64,000 bases of DNA from Litorilinea aerophila (GTDB taxonomy: Bacteria; Chloroflexota; Anaerolineae; Caldilineales; Caldilineaceae): contig NZ_VIGC02000009.1 of assembly GCF_006569185.2 (NCBI RefSeq), positions 1 through 64,000 of the forward strand, written 5' to 3'. A model generated the notes under the pieces. The model was not told the DNA's origin. It searched no databases and saw nothing but the letters and a program-made list of their open reading frames with translations. Each line of letters begins with the position of its first letter. Position 1 is the first letter of the stretch. The translations under genes and the position numbers were made by a program. Positions 33,067 to 44,500 of the stretch are shown one piece after another.

Positions 33067-34281
33067 ATGGCCATACCCGCACGACAGCACCCTGCCCCGA
33101 GCGTTCCCGATACCCAGGCGGCCCAGGCCGCCAACCGCTTTCACCTGGACCAGGTGATGACCATCGCTGGCGGCCACTTCATGCACGACAGCTTCAGCGC
33201 CTTTCTGGCCCCGCTTCTTCCCCTGCTACAGGACCGGCTCAACATCGGCTATGCGGTGGCCGGCGGGCTGGCCATCTTCACCCAGCTTCCCAGCCTGCTC
33301 AACCCCTTCATCGGCTACCTGGCCGACCGGGTCAGCCTGCGCTACTTCGTGATCCTGGCGCCGGGCATCACGGCCACCCTGATGAGCTTCATGGGCTTCG
33401 CGCCCGACTACCTGGTGCTGACCCTGCTGCTCCTGGCCGCGGGCGTCAGCATTGCCGCCTTCCACGCGCCGGCGCCGGCCATGATCGGGCGGGTGGCCGG
33501 CCAGCGCATCGGTACGGGCATGAGCATCTTCATGGCCAGCGGCGAACTGGGGCGCACCGTCGGCCCGGTGGTGGCCGTGGCCGGGGTGACCTGGTGGGGC
33601 CTGGAAGGGCTCTGGCGACTGGCCATCCTGGGCTGGCTGACCTCGGCCGTCCTCTACTGGCGGCTACGCCAGGTGGCTGCCCGCCCACCGGCCCGACGGC
33701 CGGGTATGGAAATGGTCTGGGTCCGGGTTCGCCAGACCTTCCCCGTCCTGGCATGGATCATGCTGCCCAAGGCCTTCATGGTGGTGGCCATCACCACCTA
33801 TCTGCCCATCTTCATGCGGGATGAGCTTCAGACGAGCCTGTGGCTGGCCGCCGCCTCCCTGACCATCCTGGAAGGGGCGGGCGTGGTGGGCGCCCTGACC
33901 ACCGGCACCCTGAGCGACCGGCTGGGACGGGGACGGGTGCTCCTGCTCCTGTTGACCCTGGCCCCCCTGCTCCTGCTCCTCTTCCTGATGGGGCCCGGCT
34001 GGTTGACGGCCCCGGTGCTGGTGGCCCTGGGCCTGACGGCCATCTCGCCCACACCGGTCCTGCTGGCCATCGTCCAGGACCAGTTTCCAGACAACCGGGC
34101 CGCGGCCAACGGCGTGTTCATGTTTCTCAACTTCATCATCCGGGCCGTGGCCATCTGGACGGTGGGCTGGCTGGCCGACCACTACGGGCTCATGACGGCC
34201 TTCTGGTGGAGCAGCCTGATCGCGCTCCTGAGCGTGCCGGCCGTCTACTGGCTGCCCCGCCAGGCCGAAACCACAGGATGA
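33067..34281 (+). CDS. MFS transporter
   Basis: A 404-residue protein with twelve hydrophobic segments and the loop motif GYLADRVSLRY between helices 2 and 3 and GTLSDRLGRGRVL between 8 and 9. The pattern HFMHDSFSAFLAPLLPLL in helix 1 is that of the fosmidomycin-resistance-like (Fsr) branch. The substrate is unknown. It is separated from the CobW GTPase gene by 13 bases and probably shares a transcript. Confidence 0.87.
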   Translation: MAIPARQHPAPSVPDTQAAQAANRFHLDQVMTIAGGHFMHDSFSAFLAPLLPLLQDRLNIGYAVAGGLAIFTQLPSLLNPFIGYLADRVSLRYFVILAPGITATLMSFMGFAPDYLVLTLLLLAAGVSIAAFHAPAPAMIGRVAGQRIGTGMSIFMASGELGRTVGPVVAVAGVTWWGLEGLWRLAILGWLTSAVLYWRLRQVAARPPARRPGMEMVWVRVRQTFPVLAWIMLPKAFMVVAITTYLPIFMRDELQTSLWLAAASLTILEGAGVVGALTTGTLSDRLGRGRVLLLLLTLAPLLLLLFLMGPGWLTAPVLVALGLTAISPTPVLLAIVQDQFPDNRAAANGVFMFLNFIIRAVAIWTVGWLADHYGLMTAFWWSSLIALLSVPAVYWLPRQAETTG

Positions 34282-34294
34282 CGGGAGGAAAACC

Positions 34295-35374
34295 ATGAAG
34301 ACCAAAGTCGTGCTGGTGGGCGGCTTTCTGGGCGCCGGAAAGACCACCCTGCTGTTGGCAGCAGCCCACCGCCTGGCAGCCCAGGGGAAACGGGTGGGAC
34401 TGGTCACCAACGATCAGGGCGCAGACCTGGTGGACACGGCCCTGGCTGCCCAACAGCAGCTCCCGGTGGCGGAAGTGTCCGGCGGCTGTTTCTGCTGTCG
34501 TTTCCCAGACCTGCTCCAGTCGTTACAACACCTGCAACGGACGGTCAGGCCCGACGTTATCCTGGCTGAACCGGTGGGGAGCTGTACGGACCTGGTGGCC
34601 ACGGTGCTCCTGCCTCTGCAACACCACCATGCCGACGCCTTCGAGCTGGCCCCCCTCACCGTCCTGCTGGATGCGGGGCGCCAGCTAGACGGTTTTCCCG
34701 CCACGGTGGACTACCTCTACCGCCAGCAGCTGGCCGAGGCCGAACTCATCGGCCTCAACAAGGTGGATCAGCTCAGCCTGGAGCAGCAAGAGGACCTGGC
34801 CCAGGAGCTGACGGCCCGCTACCCCGACGCCCAGATCATGCCCCTGGCCGCGCGCGCCGGGACCGGCCTGGATGGCTGGCTGACGGCGGTCCTCACCCGC
34901 GCGGGCCGGCCGCCGCGGGTGTTGGACATCGACTACGGGCGCTACGGCGAGGCAGAGGCGGCCCTGGGCTGGCTCAACGCCCGGGGCACCCTCCGCGGCC
35001 GGCAGCCCTTCTCGCCGCAGAACTGGTTGCGCCACTTCTTCCACCTGCTGGAGGCGACCCTGACGGCCCAGGGCGCGGCCATCGCCCACCTCAAAGCCCA
35101 GATTCAGGCGCCGGGCATCGTCTGCAAGGCGAGCCTCACCCAGGCCGGCGCGCCCCTCTCGTGGGACGTGGCCACCGAGGGCACCACCCAGGAGCAGGCC
35201 CAGTTTGTGATCAACGCCCGGGTGGGCAGCCATCCGGACGTGTTGGCCCAGGCCGTCCGCCATGCCATGGCCGAGATCTGCCCGCCGACGGACTTCCAGT
35301 ACCGCTTCGCCCACTTTGAGTGTTTCAGCCCTCAACCGCCCCGGCCCACCCACCGCATGGCGGCGCTCCCTTGA
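34295..35374 (+). CDS. CobW/COG0523-family GTPase (metallochaperone)
   Basis: A 359-residue P-loop GTPase. Walker A GGFLGAGKTTLL, the metal-binding CxCC motif in GGCFCCRF, Walker B-like VILAEPVGSC, and NKVDQ for guanine recognition. C-terminal CobW_C-like domain from about 240. This family inserts zinc, cobalt or other metals into client proteins. No client enzyme is beside it; only the MFS transporter is co-transcribed. A GGGAGG signal precedes the ATG. Confidence 0.9.
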   Translation: MKTKVVLVGGFLGAGKTTLLLAAAHRLAAQGKRVGLVTNDQGADLVDTALAAQQQLPVAEVSGGCFCCRFPDLLQSLQHLQRTVRPDVILAEPVGSCTDLVATVLLPLQHHHADAFELAPLTVLLDAGRQLDGFPATVDYLYRQQLAEAELIGLNKVDQLSLEQQEDLAQELTARYPDAQIMPLAARAGTGLDGWLTAVLTRAGRPPRVLDIDYGRYGEAEAALGWLNARGTLRGRQPFSPQNWLRHFFHLLEATLTAQGAAIAHLKAQIQAPGIVCKASLTQAGAPLSWDVATEGTTQEQAQFVINARVGSHPDVLAQAVRHAMAEICPPTDFQYRFAHFECFSPQPPRPTHRMAALP

Positions 35375-35500
35375 ACTTCGCCAGATGAGAACCCGAGACG
35401 GCGACAGCCTTGTCAGCCATTGGGGCTTCTGGTACGATTGCAAAAGAGAATAACAAGCCCAGAAAAGCTGGGGCGCCATGGAATGGACAGGAGAGGCAAT

Positions 35501-36280
35501 GTGAAAATCGCAGTGTTAATCAAACAGACGCCCGACACAGCCGAGCTGCCCAAAGTCTCCGCCGATGAAGTGCGCACCGGCGACGTGAAGGCGGCCATGG
35601 TCATCAACCCCTGGGACGAATTCGCTGCGGAAGAGGCTGTGCGTCTGGATGAACGCTTCGGCGCCGAGACGGTGGCCATCACCCTGGGAGGACCGGAGGC
35701 CACCGATGCCCTCAAACATGCCCTGGCCATGGGCGTGGCCGGCGCCAAACGCATCGACGACAGCCAGCTGCCCGACGGGGATATCTGGCTCACGGCCACC
35801 CTCCTGGCGGCCGCGGTCCAGGCCGAAGGGGAAGTGGACCTGGTCCTCACCGGCAAGCAGAGCGTGGATGAGAACAGCGGCAGCGTCCATGTGGGCGTGG
35901 CCCAGAAGCTGGGCTACCCCCTGTTGACCAACGTGGTGGAGATCCAGGAGGTGGAGGGGGGGCAGGTGCGGGCTGTCCGCCTGGTGGACGGCGCCCGGGA
36001 GACGGTCCAGGTGCCCCTGCCGGCGGTGATCAGCGTGGGAAAGGAAATCAACGAGCCCCGCTATCCCAGCTTCATGGGCATCCGCAAGGCCAGCCGGGCC
36101 CAGATCCCTACCCTGACGCCGGAGGAACTGGGCGTCGCCGTGCCCGACAGCCACGTCCGCTGGGATCGTATCCGCAAGCCGGAGGAGCGCAAGACCCAGG
36201 TGCAGATCTTCGACGGGGCCACCGTGGAAGAGAAGGCCGCCAAGCTGGTCGACGCCCTCCTGGCCGAGAAGGTCATCTAG
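35501..36280 (+). CDS. etfB: Electron transfer flavoprotein beta subunit
   Basis: A 259-residue Etf[20 protein letters not shown] at the start, [14 protein letters not shown], and [20 protein letters not shown], the AMP-binding/recognition stretch. It dimerises with EtfA and takes electrons from acyl-CoA or other flavin dehydrogenases. The start is GTG 35501 after GGAGAGG; no ATG is placed better. Its TAG stop codon is the first part of repeat A copy 3, so the repeat sits exactly between etfB and etfA. Confidence 0.93.
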   Translation: MKIAVLIKQTPDTAELPKVSADEVRTGDVKAAMVINPWDEFAAEEAVRLDERFGAETVAITLGGPEATDALKHALAMGVAGAKRIDDSQLPDGDIWLTATLLAAAVQAEGEVDLVLTGKQSVDENSGSVHVGVAQKLGYPLLTNVVEIQEVEGGQVRAVRLVDGARETVQVPLPAVISVGKEINEPRYPSFMGIRKASRAQIPTLTPEELGVAVPDSHVRWDRIRKPEERKTQVQIFDGATVEEKAAKLVDALLAEKVI

Positions 36281-36373
36281 TAAATCCTGGCAGAAATTCG
36301 CCAATGGTTTCCACCAGAGGTAGTGCGCCCAGAGGGCACCCGGAATTTCTGCCGTGGTATTGACGCCAAACTG
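36280..36373 (+). repeat. Palindromic repeat family A, copy 3, between etfB and etfA
   Basis: It runs from the last base of the etfB stop codon to 15 bases before the etfA ATG. GTAAATCCTGGCAGAAATTC at the left is inverted against GGAATTTCTGCCGTGGTATT at the right. The interior has the CCACCAGAGGTAGTGC block plus an extra GCGCCC...GGGC hairpin. The operon remains co-directional despite it. Confidence 0.8.
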
Positions 36374-36388
36374 TACCAGGAGCCTGCC

Positions 36389-37381
36389 ATGTCCCTTTTA
36401 GTCTGGATCGAACAAGCCCAGGGCAGCGCCGTCCCCAGTTGCTGGGAAGTGCTGGGCCAGGGCCGGAAGCTGGCCGACGCGCTGAAGACGCCCCTGGTCG
36501 CCCTGGTCATGGGCGAAGAGACGGAAGCCACCGCGGCTGCGGCCGCGCAGTATGGGGCGGATACCGTCCTGACCCTCACCAGCCCTTTGCTGGCCCGCTA
36601 TCGGCTCACAGCTTACGCCGCCGGCCTGCGCCAGGCCATCCAGGAGGCCGACGCCACGGTGATCCTGACCAGCGCCACCCAGAACGGGCGGGAGCTCTGC
36701 GCGGCGGTGGCGTGTGAGCTGGACGCTGGCCTGGCCCCCGATGTGGTGGACTTGCGGGTGGAAGAGGGCCAACTGGTGGCGACCCGCTCGATTTACTCCA
36801 ACAACATCCTGGTGGATGTCACCTTCACCACCCCGCGCCAATTTGCCAGCGTGCGCCCTCGTTCCTTCCCCATGCCCGAAGCGGCGGATGCTGCCTCGGC
36901 CGAGATTCGGGAACTCCCGCTGTCGCTGGACGAGGAGCAGATCCCGGAAAAGATCCTGGAGGTCGCCCAGACCGACGGCGGCGAGATCAGCCTGACCGAC
37001 GCGCGCATCATCGTCTCGGGCGGCCGGGGCGTGGCGGCGGACCCGGCCCGGGGCTTCCAACTGGTGGCCGAACTGGCCCAGGTGCTGGGCGGGGCCGTGG
37101 GCGCCAGCCGGGCTGCAGTGGATGCCGGGTACATCCCCTACAAGCACCAGGTGGGGCAGACGGGCAAGACCGTCCGCCCGGATCTCTACATCGCCGCCGG
37201 CATCAGCGGCGCCATCCAGCACCTGGCCGGCATGGGCGGCAGCAAGATCATCGTGGCCATCAACAAAGATCCGGATGCGCCCATCTTTTCCCGGGCCCAC
37301 TACGGCATCGTGGGCGATCTGTTCGAGGTACTCCCGGCCCTCACCGCCGAATTCAAAAAGCGGCTGGGGCAGCAGAAATAG
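36389..37381 (+). CDS. etfA: Electron transfer flavoprotein alpha subunit
   Basis: A 330-residue EtfA. The C-terminal FAD domain is complete: [60 protein letters not shown] and [20 protein letters not shown]. With EtfB it passes electrons to a membrane oxidoreductase; a fitting one is encoded at 53852-55861. CAGGAGCC precedes ATG 36389. Confidence 0.94.
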   Translation: MSLLVWIEQAQGSAVPSCWEVLGQGRKLADALKTPLVALVMGEETEATAAAAAQYGADTVLTLTSPLLARYRLTAYAAGLRQAIQEADATVILTSATQNGRELCAAVACELDAGLAPDVVDLRVEEGQLVATRSIYSNNILVDVTFTTPRQFASVRPRSFPMPEAADAASAEIRELPLSLDEEQIPEKILEVAQTDGGEISLTDARIIVSGGRGVAADPARGFQLVAELAQVLGGAVGASRAAVDAGYIPYKHQVGQTGKTVRPDLYIAAGISGAIQHLAGMGGSKIIVAINKDPDAPIFSRAHYGIVGDLFEVLPALTAEFKKRLGQQK

Positions 37382-37423
37382 GGCCGGCCCGTTTTTCTGG
37401 AAGCGAAGAAAGGCCAACCAGTC

Positions 37424-38788
<1,365 letters not shown>

Positions 38789-38790
38789 AT

Positions 38791-38816
38791 GGGGATTGGG
38801 GGATTGGGTTATGGGG
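38791..38816 (+). other. G-quadruplex motif after the thrC stop codon
   Basis: Four G tracts of 4, 5, 3 and 4 bases are joined by loops of 3, 3 and 4 bases (GGGGATTGGGGGATTGGG, then TTATGGGG). It starts two bases after the stop and faces a C-rich inverted partner (CCCAATCCC...CCCCC) about 30 bases on. Part of repeat family B. Confidence 0.65.
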
Positions 38817-38875
38817 TGATCCGGAGAGATGTTTACCCAGCCTCCCAATCCCTTAATCCCCCAACGGACATCGCC

Positions 38876-39685
38876 ATGGCTGAACGCAAGACACCGCCGA
38901 ATCCACTGCTGGACTACCATGCTGCTCCCTTTTCCCAGGGGCGCATGGATTTTGAATGGGAAGAACTGACCGAGGAGAAGATCCGCCAGGCCTACGCGGA
39001 CTGGGAAGCCGGCAAGGGCCTCATCGGCGGCGACCCCCGGCGGCGGCCGGACGCGGACCGCCTGCCGGACTGGGGGCTGAACCAGCCTTTCTTCCGGGCC
39101 CTGGCCCTGGATGATCCCCGCGGGGACAACGGCCGGCGCCTCCGGGAGGAGCTGGCCTCCGCCCGTCCCCTGGAAGTGGAGATCGGCTTCGGGCGGGGGG
39201 ACTTCCTGCTGGACCGGGCTCGCCGCTATCCGGAACGCCTCTTCATCGGCTACGAGACCAAGACCAAGGCGACCCGGCTCTTCCTGCGGCGTATCCAGCG
39301 CTTCGAGCTCCACAACATCTGGGTGAGCGATGACGACTGCCGCTTTAACATGCCCCGCATCCTGCCCGACGGCCGGGTGGACGCCTTCCACGTCCTCTTC
39401 CCAGACCCGTGGTGGAAGCCCCAGCACCGGGTGAAGCGGCTCTTCTCGCCCCCCTTTGTGGACCTCCTGGCCACCAAGCTGCGGCCAGGAGGGTTGCTTC
39501 ACTTCAAGAGCGATGTGAAGGAGTACGGCGAATACGTCGCCTACCTGATCGAACGCCACGGCGGTTTCCACCCCCACAACCCGGCCCTGGCGGAGCGCAT
39601 CGGGGAGTTCGCCCCCACCCATCGGGAGTTCTGGTGCATCACCCATGGGCGCCCGGTCTATGCCTTCTACTTTGAACGACGCTGA
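38876..39685 (+). CDS. trmB: tRNA (guanine-N7)-methyltransferase
   Basis: A 269-residue SAM-dependent methyltransferase that makes m7G46 in tRNA. Motif [16 protein letters not shown], the SAM acidic residue in FIGYETKTK, the family signature [14 protein letters not shown] and the end [13 protein letters not shown]. The N-terminus is about 70 residues longer than in short TrmB proteins. ATG 38876 was chosen; the upstream in-frame sequence is repeat B. Confidence 0.92.
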   Translation: MAERKTPPNPLLDYHAAPFSQGRMDFEWEELTEEKIRQAYADWEAGKGLIGGDPRRRPDADRLPDWGLNQPFFRALALDDPRGDNGRRLREELASARPLEVEIGFGRGDFLLDRARRYPERLFIGYETKTKATRLFLRRIQRFELHNIWVSDDDCRFNMPRILPDGRVDAFHVLFPDPWWKPQHRVKRLFSPPFVDLLATKLRPGGLLHFKSDVKEYGEYVAYLIERHGGFHPHNPALAERIGEFAPTHREFWCITHGRPVYAFYFERR

Positions 39686-39704
39686 CAACCCCAGGCACGT
39701 GCCC

Positions 39705-41363
39705 ATGGCATCTGGAAAGAGCGTGCAACCCCAGGCATCCCCGGTGGCTATCGGCCCACCCCGGGGCCGGGCCATGTTGCAGTGGGAGGGGAAACAGGCG
39801 CCGCAACAGGTGATCGCGCCGCCGGCCATCCAACTGGAGGCGCATCGAGCCCTGGCCGCCGAACGAGAAGCCGGCGAGCCCGCTTGGGACGCCCCGGCGG
39901 ATGAAACAACGGCGGAAGATCCGTCCAATCGGCTGTTCTACGGCGACAACAAAGCGGTCCTGGCCCATCTGCTCCGGCCGCCGCCCCATGGCCCCGGCCT
40001 GGGCGGCCAGGTGCGTCTCATTTACATCGACCCGCCCTTCGACAGCGGCAGCGACTACACCCGGAAGATCCGCCTGCGCACCGGGCGACGGCCAGTGGTG
40101 GGCGAACAGGTGCAGTATGGCGACCGGTGGCCGGGAGACAGCTACCTGCAGTTCATGTACGAGCGGCTGCTGCTGCTCCGGGAGCTGTTGGCCGAGGACG
40201 GCAGCATCTGGGTGCACTGCGACTACCGGCAGGTCCATCGCCTGCACCTGCTGCTGGAAGAGGTCTTCGGGCCGGAGAACTACCTGAACACCATCGCCTG
40301 GCGCAGCCAGGTGGCCCGGGGTGCCAAGGTCAACGCCTTCTACTTTCCCTTCAGCACCCAGTACATCGAGATCTTCGCCAAAAACCGGGCGGCGCCGACC
40401 CTCTGGCAGCCCCAGAAGAAACGGCTGATCTTCACCCGCCGCCAGGCCGCAGCCCGCTTCATGGAGGACGAGCGGGGCTTTTTCCGCACTTCTGACCCGG
40501 GCACCTACAGCTTTGCCCGGCTCAAGGCCCTCCACGCGGAGGGACGCCTGTACGCGCCCTACGGCGGCGACATCATCGTCGATGAAAAACAGCGCCGGGT
40601 CTACGCCTCCAACGGCGGCAACATCGGCGTCAAGTACTACCTGACCGACCTGGGCGATGGCCGGTACGCGGTGGAGCGGGGCGTGGACAACCTGTGGGAC
40701 GACATCCCCGGGCTGGGGACCACCCCTGGCGAGGATGTGGGCTACCCCACCCAGAAGACCGAGGCCCTGCTGCGCCGCATCATCGCCGCCTCCACCCGGC
40801 CGGGCGACCTGGTGCTGGACTGCTTCGTGGGCTCCGGCACCAGCGTGGTGGTGGCCCAGAAGATGGGGCGACGCTGGATCGCCGCCGACCTGAACTACGG
40901 CGCCATCCAGACCACCCGACAGCGACTACAGCGGCTGGGCGCCGCGCCCGGCGGACGCCCGACACCCGGCTTCACCCTCTGGCAGGTTGGGGAGCCACCC
41001 CCGCCGGCGTCGGAACCGGCGGGGACCGCGGTGGATCTGGAGATCCGGCGTCGGGCAGGCGAAGATGGCCAGACGGCCAGCCACTGGGTGGAGGTGCGAA
41101 TCCGCGACTACCGGACGGACGCCCTGGCGGCATGGCTGCGCTCCCACCCCCGGCCGGATTGGCGAGCCCTGGTGGACGCGGTGGAGATCGACATGGCCTA
41201 CGATGGGCAGATCTTCCGGAGCTGCCTGGTGGATGTCCCGGCCCATCGCCGGGCCCAGGTGTCTGGCCTCTACCGGCTGCCTGCGGCGCCCCACCCGACG
41301 GTGGTGGCAGTGCGCATCACCGACATCTACGGCCATGAAACCCTGGTGACCCGCACGGTGTGA
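39705..41363 (+). CDS. Solitary site-specific DNA methyltransferase (beta-type, Mod-like)
   Basis: A 552-residue DNA amino-methyltransferase. Catalytic motif IV DPPF in [16 protein letters not shown] comes before the SAM motif I in [17 protein letters not shown], the order of beta-type N6-adenine/N4-cytosine enzymes such as type III Mod. [13 protein letters not shown] precedes it. A central region of about 200 residues is the likely target-recognition domain, and about 120 residues follow motif I, an unusual tail. No restriction gene lies nearby. ATG 39705 gives a 19-base gap after trmB; ATG 39774 is another option. Confidence 0.85.
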   Translation: MASGKSVQPQASPVAIGPPRGRAMLQWEGKQAPQQVIAPPAIQLEAHRALAAEREAGEPAWDAPADETTAEDPSNRLFYGDNKAVLAHLLRPPPHGPGLGGQVRLIYIDPPFDSGSDYTRKIRLRTGRRPVVGEQVQYGDRWPGDSYLQFMYERLLLLRELLAEDGSIWVHCDYRQVHRLHLLLEEVFGPENYLNTIAWRSQVARGAKVNAFYFPFSTQYIEIFAKNRAAPTLWQPQKKRLIFTRRQAAARFMEDERGFFRTSDPGTYSFARLKALHAEGRLYAPYGGDIIVDEKQRRVYASNGGNIGVKYYLTDLGDGRYAVERGVDNLWDDIPGLGTTPGEDVGYPTQKTEALLRRIIAASTRPGDLVLDCFVGSGTSVVVAQKMGRRWIAADLNYGAIQTTRQRLQRLGAAPGGRPTPGFTLWQVGEPPPPASEPAGTAVDLEIRRRAGEDGQTASHWVEVRIRDYRTDALAAWLRSHPRPDWRALVDAVEIDMAYDGQIFRSCLVDVPAHRRAQVSGLYRLPAAPHPTVVAVRITDIYGHETLVTRTV

Positions 41364-41410
41364 AGGAATACATCGGCAGGTCTATATCCACATATTCGAG
41401 GCAAGAAACG

Positions 41411-42178
41411 ATGGCAACACCGGTTTTAACTGTGCTGGAAGAAGATAGACACGCCTGGTTTGCCGGGCGCACCCGGGCCATTCTGCAATATCTGGACGCC
41501 GAGCTGCCGCCGCGCCGCAACGGCGAACCCCGCCTGGTACTGGATATCGGCAGCGGCGCCGGCAACATGGCCCATCACCTGGCCCATTATGGGCAGGTCA
41601 TCGGCCTGGACGACAACCCACGCCCCCTGGCCGTGGCCCGAGCCCGGGCTCTACGGGTGCTCCAGGGCACCGGCACCTGCCTCCCCTTTGACGACAACCA
41701 GTTCGACCTGGTGGCGCTGCTGGATACGGTGGAGCACATTCCCGACGAGTTGGGCGTGTTCGCCGAATGTCGGCGGGTGCTAAAGCCGGGGGGCAAATTG
41801 ATGGTGACGGTACCGGCGTTCATGTGGCTGTGGAGCTACAACGACGAGATCAACAACCACCAGCGCCGCTATACCGTGCCGGAGCTACGCCAGAAGCTGG
41901 AGCTCAGCGGGCTGCGGGTTCGACGCATCAGCTACAACAACTTCTTCCTCTTCCCCCTGATTGCGGGCATCCGTCTCCTGCGCCCCTATCAGCCGGATCT
42001 GGAGAGCCCCCACCTGACCGAGGACGAAGAGGTCTACCAGGTGGAGATGGAGCCCATCCCAGAGCCCTTCAACACCATCCTGCATGGGGTGGGCTGGCTG
42101 GAGGCCCAACTGCTGCGCTGGACGACCCTGCCCTTTGGGACCAGCATCCTGTGTGTGGCGGAAAAGCCAGAGGGGTGA
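41411..42178 (+). CDS. Class I SAM-dependent methyltransferase
   Basis: A 255-residue Methyltransf_11-type protein. Motif [18 protein letters not shown], acidic residue in [33 protein letters not shown] and [19 protein letters not shown]. The [20 protein letters not shown] stretch is seen in methyltransferases that act on lipid-linked or glycan substrates, but the target is unknown. ATG 41411 follows GAGGCAAG; GTG 41360 overlaps the DNA methyltransferase stop and is an alternative. Confidence 0.82.
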   Translation: MATPVLTVLEEDRHAWFAGRTRAILQYLDAELPPRRNGEPRLVLDIGSGAGNMAHHLAHYGQVIGLDDNPRPLAVARARALRVLQGTGTCLPFDDNQFDLVALLDTVEHIPDELGVFAECRRVLKPGGKLMVTVPAFMWLWSYNDEINNHQRRYTVPELRQKLELSGLRVRRISYNNFFLFPLIAGIRLLRPYQPDLESPHLTEDEEVYQVEMEPIPEPFNTILHGVGWLEAQLLRWTTLPFGTSILCVAEKPEG

Positions 42179-42186
42179 ATCCTGCC

Positions 42187-42492
42187 ATGGAATGCCGCGT
42201 TGGCTGCGGCGCCTGCTGCATCGCCCCGTCCATTTCTTCGCCCATTCCGGGCATGCCCAACGGCAAGCCAGCGGGCGTGCGCTGCGTACAGCTCACCGAG
42301 GACAACCGATGCAAGCTGTACGGCAAGCCGGAGCGGCCTGCCGTCTGCGTGCGCCTGCGCCCCTCGGCAGAGATGTGCGGCACCTCGGCAGAAGAAGCCT
42401 ATCGAAATCTGATTCAACTGGAATGGATGACGGCGCCGGAGGAGCCCCTTTTACCCCGGGCCGGCGCCGGAAGGGAAATTGCGAGAAGATAA
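42187..42492 (+). CDS. YkgJ-type cysteine-cluster protein
   Basis: A 101-residue protein of the CxxxCxxCC (UPF0153/YkgJ) family: [12 protein letters not shown] at the N-terminus, then [14 protein letters not shown] and PAVCVRL. The cysteines probably hold zinc or an Fe-S cluster. Function unknown. It begins 8 bases after the methyltransferase and its 3' end overlaps, tail to tail, the gene on the opposite strand by 42 bases. Confidence 0.82.
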   Translation: MECRVGCGACCIAPSISSPIPGMPNGKPAGVRCVQLTEDNRCKLYGKPERPAVCVRLRPSAEMCGTSAEEAYRNLIQLEWMTAPEEPLLPRAGAGREIARR

Positions 42493-42807
42493 GGGCCGCA
42501 CCGCCTCCCGGGTCAGGCGACGGGCCAGGGCGACCCCCTTGTCGGTCAACAGGTAGGTGGCCACGGGGAACTTCATGTTGCTTTCGATCAGGCCGCGGCG
42601 GCGCAGAGAGGCCACCGTCTCAGCCGCCACGGGCTGCCCCCGGTCATCCTCCAACGCGTGGAGGAGGTAGATCTTGGTGCCGTCCAGGTAGCGATGGGAG
42701 CGCAGCCGCTGCCCCGCGGCCATGGAGACCAGGACCTGCTTCTCTTCACCACGCAGATCAGCGCGCAGCCGCCGCAAACGCCGGAGCCGATCCCACAAAT
42801 TCCACAT
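42451..42807 (-). CDS. Small winged-helix-like protein
   Basis: A 118-residue basic protein of unknown function. The centre ([20 protein letters not shown] then [15 protein letters not shown]) looks like a winged helix ending with the typical YxLTxxG turn, as in MarR/PadR-like or phage-type regulators. The N-terminus is unusually arginine- and leucine-rich. The 3' end overlaps the YkgJ gene by 42 bases. Its start is 24 bases after the stop of the 68-residue gene. Confidence 0.55.
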   Translation of the reverse strand: MWNLWDRLRRLRRLRADLRGEEKQVLVSMAAGQRLRSHRYLDGTKIYLLHALEDDRGQPVAAETVASLRRRGLIESNMKFPVATYLLTDKGVALARRLTREAVRPLSSRNFPSGAGPG

Positions 42808-42831
42808 GATGCCCGGCAGGCAGAGTTCAAC

Positions 42832-43038
42832 TCAACCCAGCAGGGAGACGTATTTCTGGAGATCCCGCTGGGAAATCTTGACGTAGCTATCGGTGATGAT
42901 CTCCGCCATCTCCTCGTCGGTCAGCCGGATGCGCAGGATCTCCAGGGCATCCTCCGGCGACTCGCCATAGGCCAGCTTCTTCTTGCCGTTCTTCAGATCG
43001 AAAAGGTACATGTAGTGGGGATTGCTGAAGCTGCTCAT
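42832..43038 (-). CDS. Small protein of unknown function (68 residues)
   Basis: MSSFSNPHYMYLFDLKNGKK begins a compact, soluble, acidic-basic protein with a likely beta strand pair followed by helices (SPEDALEILRIRLTDEEMAE). No family recognised. GGGGGAAAGGTATG sets the start. It lies between the radical SAM gene and the winged-helix-like gene on the same strand, so the three could be co-transcribed. Confidence 0.6.
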   Translation of the reverse strand: MSSFSNPHYMYLFDLKNGKKKLAYGESPEDALEILRIRLTDEEMAEIITDSYVKISQRDLQKYVSLLG

Positions 43039-43099
43039 ACCTTTCCCCCTATGCCGGCTTCCACATCACGCACTTCTACGCCACACCCATCCACACCCA

Positions 43100-44500
43100 T
43101 CAGGCCTTCACCAGGGAACCGCGGTAGAGTCCGGCGTCGTGTTCCACCGAGTCCAGCCCTTCGTTGATCAGATGGTCGTACTTGCCGGCCAGCAACTCCC
43201 GGTAGAACTGGTAGTCCACCCCTTTGACCTTTTCATCGTCGGGGAAGCGGTGGTAGTTGTCCTTGGTCATCAGGCTCTTGCCCTCGGCGATGAGCTGATG
43301 GCCCAGGGCGGAGCCCGGGTAGGGCGCGTAGTAGGAAATGGAGGGGAAGACCCGCTTCATGCGCTTGAGCATGCGCATGGTCTTGAAGGCATCTTCCGGC
43401 GTCTCCCCGGGAATGCCCAACATGATGTTGGCCCAGAACTTGGGCGGCTCCTTGCCCTGCCGCTCCATCTCGTCGCCCAGGCGGTTGACCAGGTCAATGG
43501 CGAAGTAGTTATCTTCCTCGGTGCACTCTTTGTTCAATAATTTCAGGATTCGATCACTGCCCGACTCAAAGCCGATGGAGATGACGTTCCAGTTGGTCTC
43601 CCGGACCAGGGCCTCGAAGAGGTCGGGCCACTGGCGTACCGTGTCGGAACGGCCAGCAGCCCAGTAGGGCCAGACCTTGTTCGCCTTGCGGGGGTAGAGC
43701 TCGATCCACTCCTTGAGCCAGCGGGGATTCTGGAAGAACATGGAATCGTGGATGACCACGGAGCCCACGCCGTACTTGTTGTCCAGGTAATTCAGCTCGT
43801 CGATCACCGCCTCCACCGGGCGGCGCCCCATGTTGGGAATGTAGGAATTTTCGTTGCAGAAGACGCACTGCCAGGGACAGACCCGGCTGGTGAGGATGGT
43901 GGCGACCGGTCCCGGCCCCCAACCACATTCGGGCTCCAGGGGCCAGTTGAACTTGCGGCGCACCCGCCAGCTGGCCGGCTTGGGCCAGAGGGTCCGGTCG
44001 ATCATAGGCCACTCGGCCATGGAGCGCGCCCCCACCCCCTGGATCACCCGGGGGAACGCGTCTGGATCCCGGACCAGGTCCACAATGATCTTTTCGCCTG
44101 GTCCCTGACAGATCTTGTCGAAGGCGGGGATGGCTTCCATCTCATCCAGGGAGACCGTGGCGTGCATGCCGCCGGTCAACACCTTGCCCTGGGGATTCAA
44201 CTCCTTGAAGATCTGGGCCGAGCGGTAGGCCACGGGGAAGGTATAGCTGCGCACGTTCATGAGCAGCATGTCGTACCCCTTCATCTGCCGGGCCAATTGC
44301 TCCCAGGAGGTCACGGCGCGGGTGGAGGCCAGGTCGGTGACAATGCCGTTCTGATGCAGGATGGTGCGCAGGAGCCCCAGCCCATGGTCTTGCCACTGTT
44401 CATGGGGTCCATCCGGGTGAACCAGGTCGCCCAGGTCTCCCAGATCCAACCACAGGATGTTTGATTTGCGCTTGGTGCGCCAGGGCCATGAAATCGCCAC
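43100..44500 (-). CDS. B12-binding-domain radical SAM protein
   Basis: A 466-residue enzyme with an N-terminal cobalamin-binding-like Rossmann domain (about 1-150; no DxHxxG motif is visible) and a radical SAM barrel with cluster motif C-P-W-Q-C-V-F-C (CxxxCxxC, near residue 205). Further marks: NVISIGFESGSDRILKLLNK and FWANIMLGIPGETPEDAF. This is the BchE/HpnP-like layout; methylation or rearrangement of a lipid or cofactor is possible but the substrate is unknown. The start is GTG 44500, nine bases after GGAGG. A clear promoter lies at 44722-44750. Confidence 0.87.
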   Translation of the reverse strand: MAISWPWRTKRKSNILWLDLGDLGDLVHPDGPHEQWQDHGLGLLRTILHQNGIVTDLASTRAVTSWEQLARQMKGYDMLLMNVRSYTFPVAYRSAQIFKELNPQGKVLTGGMHATVSLDEMEAIPAFDKICQGPGEKIIVDLVRDPDAFPRVIQGVGARSMAEWPMIDRTLWPKPASWRVRRKFNWPLEPECGWGPGPVATILTSRVCPWQCVFCNENSYIPNMGRRPVEAVIDELNYLDNKYGVGSVVIHDSMFFQNPRWLKEWIELYPRKANKVWPYWAAGRSDTVRQWPDLFEALVRETNWNVISIGFESGSDRILKLLNKECTEEDNYFAIDLVNRLGDEMERQGKEPPKFWANIMLGIPGETPEDAFKTMRMLKRMKRVFPSISYYAPYPGSALGHQLIAEGKSLMTKDNYHRFPDDEKVKGVDYQFYRELLAGKYDHLINEGLDSVEHDAGLYRGSLVKA

